The notes under the pieces are model-generated. The model was not told where the DNA came from. It did no database searches and worked only from the letters and a program-made list of their open reading frames with translations. Positions 34,353-37,034 of a stretch of DNA of 37,034 nt are shown one piece after another. The position numbers and the translations under genes were made by a program. The DNA lies in NCBI RefSeq assembly GCF_027056685.1, contig NZ_JALUKE010000068.1, positions 1-37,034 on the forward strand. Reading direction: 5' to 3'. The DNA comes from Sulfurimonas sp. (GTDB lineage: Bacteria > Campylobacterota > Campylobacteria > Campylobacterales > Sulfurimonadaceae). Every line of letters starts with the position of its first letter. Position 1 is the stretch's first letter.

Positions 34353-35528
34353 TTAAGATTTTATTGCTTGTAGCCACTCCTTCATCTTCTTTTCATACCC
34401 GATCTCTTTAAGTTCCACGAACTGTAACGGCTCACTCAAATACTCTTGCTTGACATATCCTCCAAAATCATGTGGATAAAGATAGCCCTCATTTTGCTGT
34501 GAAATATTTTTTGGAATTTCAAGAATTTTTCCATCTCGTACACTTTGCAGTGCTTTGTTAATTGCCAAATATGCTGCGTTTGACTTTGGTGAAGCACAAA
34601 GATAGATGACAGCTTGAGCTAAGATTATTCTCGCTTCTGGGTAGCCTATTTTACTAACACTTGTTAGTGTAGAGGTTGTTAGTGTAAGGGCTTGTGGGTT
34701 TGCATTTCCTACATCTTCACTTGCTAAAATCACCAAACGCCTAGCAATAAACTCAGCACTCTCACCACCCTCAATTAATCGAGCAAGATAGTAAATAGCA
34801 GAATCAGCATCACTTCCACGAATAGACTTAATCATCGCAGAAGCCAAATCATAATGTACCCCTGCTTCAGAGCTTCCAGCCTGCAGAGCATTTGGACGAA
34901 GAGATTTTAAAAGTGCAAGTGTTATAGTGTTCGCTGCGTTTGAAGCAAACTCTAAAAGCTTTAACATAGCACGAGCATCGCCACCACTACTTAAAACAAG
35001 GTACTCTTTTGCATCATTTTCTATCGCTATGTCACCCTTTAATATTGCACGCAGAAGTAGATTATGTAAACTCTCATTTGAGATAGGTTTTAGTTCAAAA
35101 AGCATAGAGCGAGAACGGATGGCAGATGTTAGAGAAAAGAAAGGGTTTTCAGTTGAAGCACCTATAACTAACACGGAGTTGTTTTCCATAACAGGAAGCA
35201 GAACCTCTTGCTGATTTTTGGAGAGACGATGCACTTCATCTATAAATATAAGTGGTTTTTGTAGGGCATTTTTGTACTGTTCAAATATTTTTCGTAGCTG
35301 TTCTATTTTGAGAGAAGTTGCGTTTAGCTCATAAAAAGGGAGTTGCATACTCTTGGCAATAACTCTTGCCAATGATGTCTTTCCCACACCAGCAGGTCCA
35401 TAAAAAAAGCTATGCCCCAGTGCCTCTTTTTCACAGAGTAAACGCAGCGGCATCCCCTCTTGCACCAAATGCTCTTGACCTACAATATCATCAAAACCAG
35501 CAGGGCGTAAAAGATGTGTAAAGTCCAC
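34353..35528 (-). CDS. rarA: Replication-associated recombination protein RarA (MgsA)
   Basis: RarA is an AAA+ ATPase acting at stalled replication forks. The 391-residue protein has the family start THLLRPAGFDDIVGQEHLV, a Walker A (GPAGVGKT, 44-51), the Walker B region LIFIDEVHRL near 95, the sensor region IGASTENPFFSLTSAIRSR, and the C-terminal clamp-loader-like domain (SAMIKSIRGSDADSAIYYL, ARLIEGGESAEFIARRLVI). It is slightly shorter than the E. coli protein (about 447). It begins three bases after rluB and has three AAACGCAG copies. Confidence 0.95.
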   Translation of the reverse strand: MDFTHLLRPAGFDDIVGQEHLVQEGMPLRLLCEKEALGHSFFYGPAGVGKTSLARVIAKSMQLPFYELNATSLKIEQLRKIFEQYKNALQKPLIFIDEVHRLSKNQQEVLLPVMENNSVLVIGASTENPFFSLTSAIRSRSMLFELKPISNESLHNLLLRAILKGDIAIENDAKEYLVLSSGGDARAMLKLLEFASNAANTITLALLKSLRPNALQAGSSEAGVHYDLASAMIKSIRGSDADSAIYYLARLIEGGESAEFIARRLVILASEDVGNANPQALTLTTSTLTSVSKIGYPEARIILAQAVIYLCASPKSNAAYLAINKALQSVRDGKILEIPKNISQQNEGYLYPHDFGGYVKQEYLSEPLQFVELKEIGYEKKMKEWLQAIKS

Positions 35529-35531
35529 TTT

Positions 35532-36332
35532 TTAATCTTTGTCTTGGTATCTTTGTTCTTCTTTTATTCGCCTTTTTTCCGTTTTTAAAAATTTATATAA
35601 AGCAGAGTATTCACTGCGAGTGAGGTATCTTGTTTTTCCTGTTGGAAGGTTATTTAACTCTATTTCAGCAAAACTAAGACGCTTTAAGTCGGCAACTTCT
35701 GCTCCAAAATGGGCAAAAAAACGGCGAAGCTCACGGTTTTGTCCCTCTTTGAGTGCTACTTTTAGTATGGAGTAATCAGGTCGATTTTTTTGAACTTTAT
35801 ACCCAATAAAAGGCTTAATCTCCATAGATTTAATGCGAGAGTGAGAGTGTGCACCAGCACTAGCATCTTCAAGGTAAATACCATTAAGCATTGCATCTTC
35901 CATATCTGGTGTTACTTCACCTTTAATTTTTATTTTATAAATTCTCTCTAAATCAGACTCCATCAAAGCAGTAGCCACATGAGAAGCATCTGTTAAAAGA
36001 AGCAAACCCTCTGAAGCAAAGTCAAGACGACCAACAGAGATAAAGTGCTTAAACTCTTTAGAGAGTGAGTCATAAATTGTTCTTCTGCCTTTTGGATCAG
36101 ACTTTGTAACAAGTTCCCCTTTTGGTTTATTGTAAACAATTACTGTGTACTTTTCTTGAGGAGAGACCTGCTTACCACTAATGTAAACTATGTCTGTTCC
36201 CTCTTCAATCTGCGTTGCAGGATTCTCTTGTATTTCACCATTTACACGGACATAGCCATCTTGAATGGCACGGTCTGCTTCACGGCGTGAGTAGGTTGAG
36301 TAGTGTGCTATATATTTATTTAATCGCATCAT
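35532..36332 (-). CDS. rluB: 23S rRNA pseudouridine synthase, RluB-like (RsuA family)
   Basis: This enzyme makes pseudouridine in rRNA. The frame opens from a TTG inside the preceding gene, but an ATG pair at 36332/36329 (MMRLNKYIAHYS) follows an AAGGA element and begins the S4-like domain (SRREADRAIQDGYVRVNG), giving about 266 residues. The catalytic region has SVGRLDFASEGLLLLTDAS, with Asp in the GRLD motif, and the ending KVALKEGQNRELRRFFAHFG is family-typical. RluB is favoured over RluE or RsuA by overall pattern, but the exact site cannot be fixed by reading. It lies between kdsD and rarA. Confidence 0.85.
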   Translation of the reverse strand: MMRLNKYIAHYSTYSRREADRAIQDGYVRVNGEIQENPATQIEEGTDIVYISGKQVSPQEKYTVIVYNKPKGELVTKSDPKGRRTIYDSLSKEFKHFISVGRLDFASEGLLLLTDASHVATALMESDLERIYKIKIKGEVTPDMEDAMLNGIYLEDASAGAHSHSRIKSMEIKPFIGYKVQKNRPDYSILKVALKEGQNRELRRFFAHFGAEVADLKRLSFAEIELNNLPTGKTRYLTRSEYSALYKFLKTEKRRIKEEQRYQDKD

Positions 36333-36333
36333 T

Positions 36334-37034
36334 TTATGAAATTCCTTTTTCAATCAGCGTATGAATATGGAGGACGCCTTGTATCTTTTTATTTTTGTCA
36401 GTTATGACTAAAAGTTGTATTTTTTTCTCTTCTATTAAAACAAGTGCATCTGAAGCCAGCATATCTGCATCATCTATACTCATAGGATTTTTTGTTGCAT
36501 ATTTAAGCACTTCATCTTCAAGTGAAAAATCTTTACTAAGTAGTGCACGGCGAACATCCCCATCACTTAAAAGTGCTGTTAATTTGTCATCTTTATCTCT
36601 AATAAGTACAGTACCAAGACGACCCTCACCTATTTGTAAAATGGCATCTTTCATCTTTGCATTTTGCGAAATAATAGGTAAGTGCTGTGTTTGCATTAAG
36701 TTTTTTACTTTAATAAAAAGCTGTTTACCAAGTGCACCACCTGGGTGAAAAGAGGCAAAGTCACTCTTTTGAAAATCGCGTGCACGCATAAGACAAACTG
36801 CCAATGCATCACCAAGAGCTAGAGTAAGTGTAGTAGAACTTGTAGGTGCAATATTAAGAGGACAAGCCTCTTTTTCTATCTCTACTTTTATAACTACATC
36901 GCTGTATCTGCCAAGGGTAGAGTTAGTATCTTTTGTCATCCCAATAAGTGGTGTACCAAAGCGTTTAATGTGTGGCAGGATTGAGCCTAACTCTTCACTT
37001 TCACCAGAATAACTAATGGCAATAACAACATCAT
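36334..37034 (-). CDS. kdsD: Arabinose-5-phosphate isomerase KdsD/KpsF, 5' end outside the window
   Basis: KdsD converts ribulose 5-phosphate to arabinose 5-phosphate for KDO synthesis in lipopolysaccharide. The window holds the C-terminal part. The frame is open to the last base and reads DVVIAISYSGESEELGSILP and HIKRFGTPLIGMTKDTNSTL, the SIS sugar-isomerase domain. It continues through the conserved SSTTLTLALGDALAVCLMRA and FHPGGALGKQL to two CBS domains ending in VLHIHTLIEKGIS. An internal Met at 36939 is not the start. It precedes rluB. Confidence 0.92.
   Translation of the reverse strand, partial: DVVIAISYSGESEELGSILPHIKRFGTPLIGMTKDTNSTLGRYSDVVIKVEIEKEACPLNIAPTSSTTLTLALGDALAVCLMRARDFQKSDFASFHPGGALGKQLFIKVKNLMQTQHLPIISQNAKMKDAILQIGEGRLGTVLIRDKDDKLTALLSDGDVRRALLSKDFSLEDEVLKYATKNPMSIDDADMLASDALVLIEEKKIQLLVITDKNKKIQGVLHIHTLIEKGIS

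Larger units (their letters stand above)
608..35447. repeat. Dispersed octamer AAACGCAG, 23 exact copies on both strands
   Basis: Left ends of AAACGCAG or its complement CTGCGTTT: 608, 2974, 4562, 11790, 11871, 18436, 18947, 19818, 20766, 20933, 21979, 23076, 25072, 27024, 27646, 27979, 28202, 28944, 31397, 32502, 34574, 34934, 35440. Ten lie on the plus strand and thirteen on the minus. Flanks extend it to YAAACGCAGC: the base before is a pyrimidine in 22 of 23, and the base after is C in 16 of 23. All copies lie in genes. They are read as Asn-Ala-Ala/Val, Lys-Arg-Ser/Arg, Ala-Ala-Phe or Leu-Arg-Leu, so selection acts on the DNA. My rough composition estimate expects about one. A copy in pelB (23076-23088) is nearly palindromic. 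Confidence 0.85.

Noticed and set aside
1-37034. CRISPR arrays, tRNA or rRNA genes, insertion sequences, prophage or attachment sites
   Set aside because: No regular spaced repeats, cloverleaf-like sequence, transposase or integrase gene, or flanking direct repeats were seen on either strand.

Overview
The window reads as chromosomal DNA of a Campylobacterota (epsilonproteobacterial) organism, most like Sulfurimonas or Sulfuricurvum. The reasons are the low-GC, tightly overlapping genes, a ribosomal cluster that lacks L30 and carries a zinc-type S14, a futalosine-pathway MqnA and a KpsF/KdsD isomerase. I placed it by reading alone, so the genus is an inference. No rRNA, tRNA, CRISPR array or insertion sequence is visible, and no gene-free stretch exceeds about 175 bases.

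Region 1 (1-10,560, minus strand) is the S10-spc ribosomal protein operon. It runs from a strong sigma70-type promoter near 10,540 through rpsJ, rplC, rplD, rplW, rplB, rpsS, rplV, rpsC, rplP, rpmC, rpsQ, rplN, rplX, rplE, rpsN, rpsH, rplF, rplR, rpsE, rplO and secY to map and the first codons of infA.

Region 2 (10,594-12,264, plus strand) has a palindrome, an AAA-type ATPase of the DUF4143-like group, and rnhB. Region 3 (12,321-25,229, plus strand) is a complete Pel exopolysaccharide operon in the order pelC-D-E-F-G-A, then a membrane-anchored TPR protein, then pelB. Genes mostly overlap by a few bases. PelD keeps an RxxD cyclic-di-GMP site. PelB looks split into an inner-membrane TPR part and an outer-membrane TPR/beta-barrel part, and the latter begins with a SPOR-like domain. 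Convergent to it, galE carries a cysteine at the gatekeeper position that predicts UDP-GlcNAc/UDP-GalNAc epimerisation, the precursor chemistry Pel needs.

Region 4 (25,242-28,722, minus strand) runs moaD-moaE-moeA, an unrecognised 181-residue protein, then galE. Region 5 has mqnA (plus strand) facing a malic enzyme (minus strand), with a hairpin lying inside both gene ends. Region 6 (30,794-37,034, minus strand) runs kdsD (partial), rluB and rarA, then a three-gene signalling unit: a STAS-like protein, a chemoreceptor with a nitrate/nitrite-sensing (NIT-like) domain, and a PP2C phosphatase fused to a HATPase kinase. These three genes overlap by single bases and look like a chemoreceptor-linked partner-switching system.

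Across the window the octamer AAACGCAG occurs 23 times on the two strands, in several reading frames and encoding different peptides, against roughly one expected by my hand estimate. It behaves like a genome-wide DNA signal (uptake-sequence-like or Chi-like) rather than a protein motif. It and the STAS-chemoreceptor-phosphatase unit are the two most interesting signals here.
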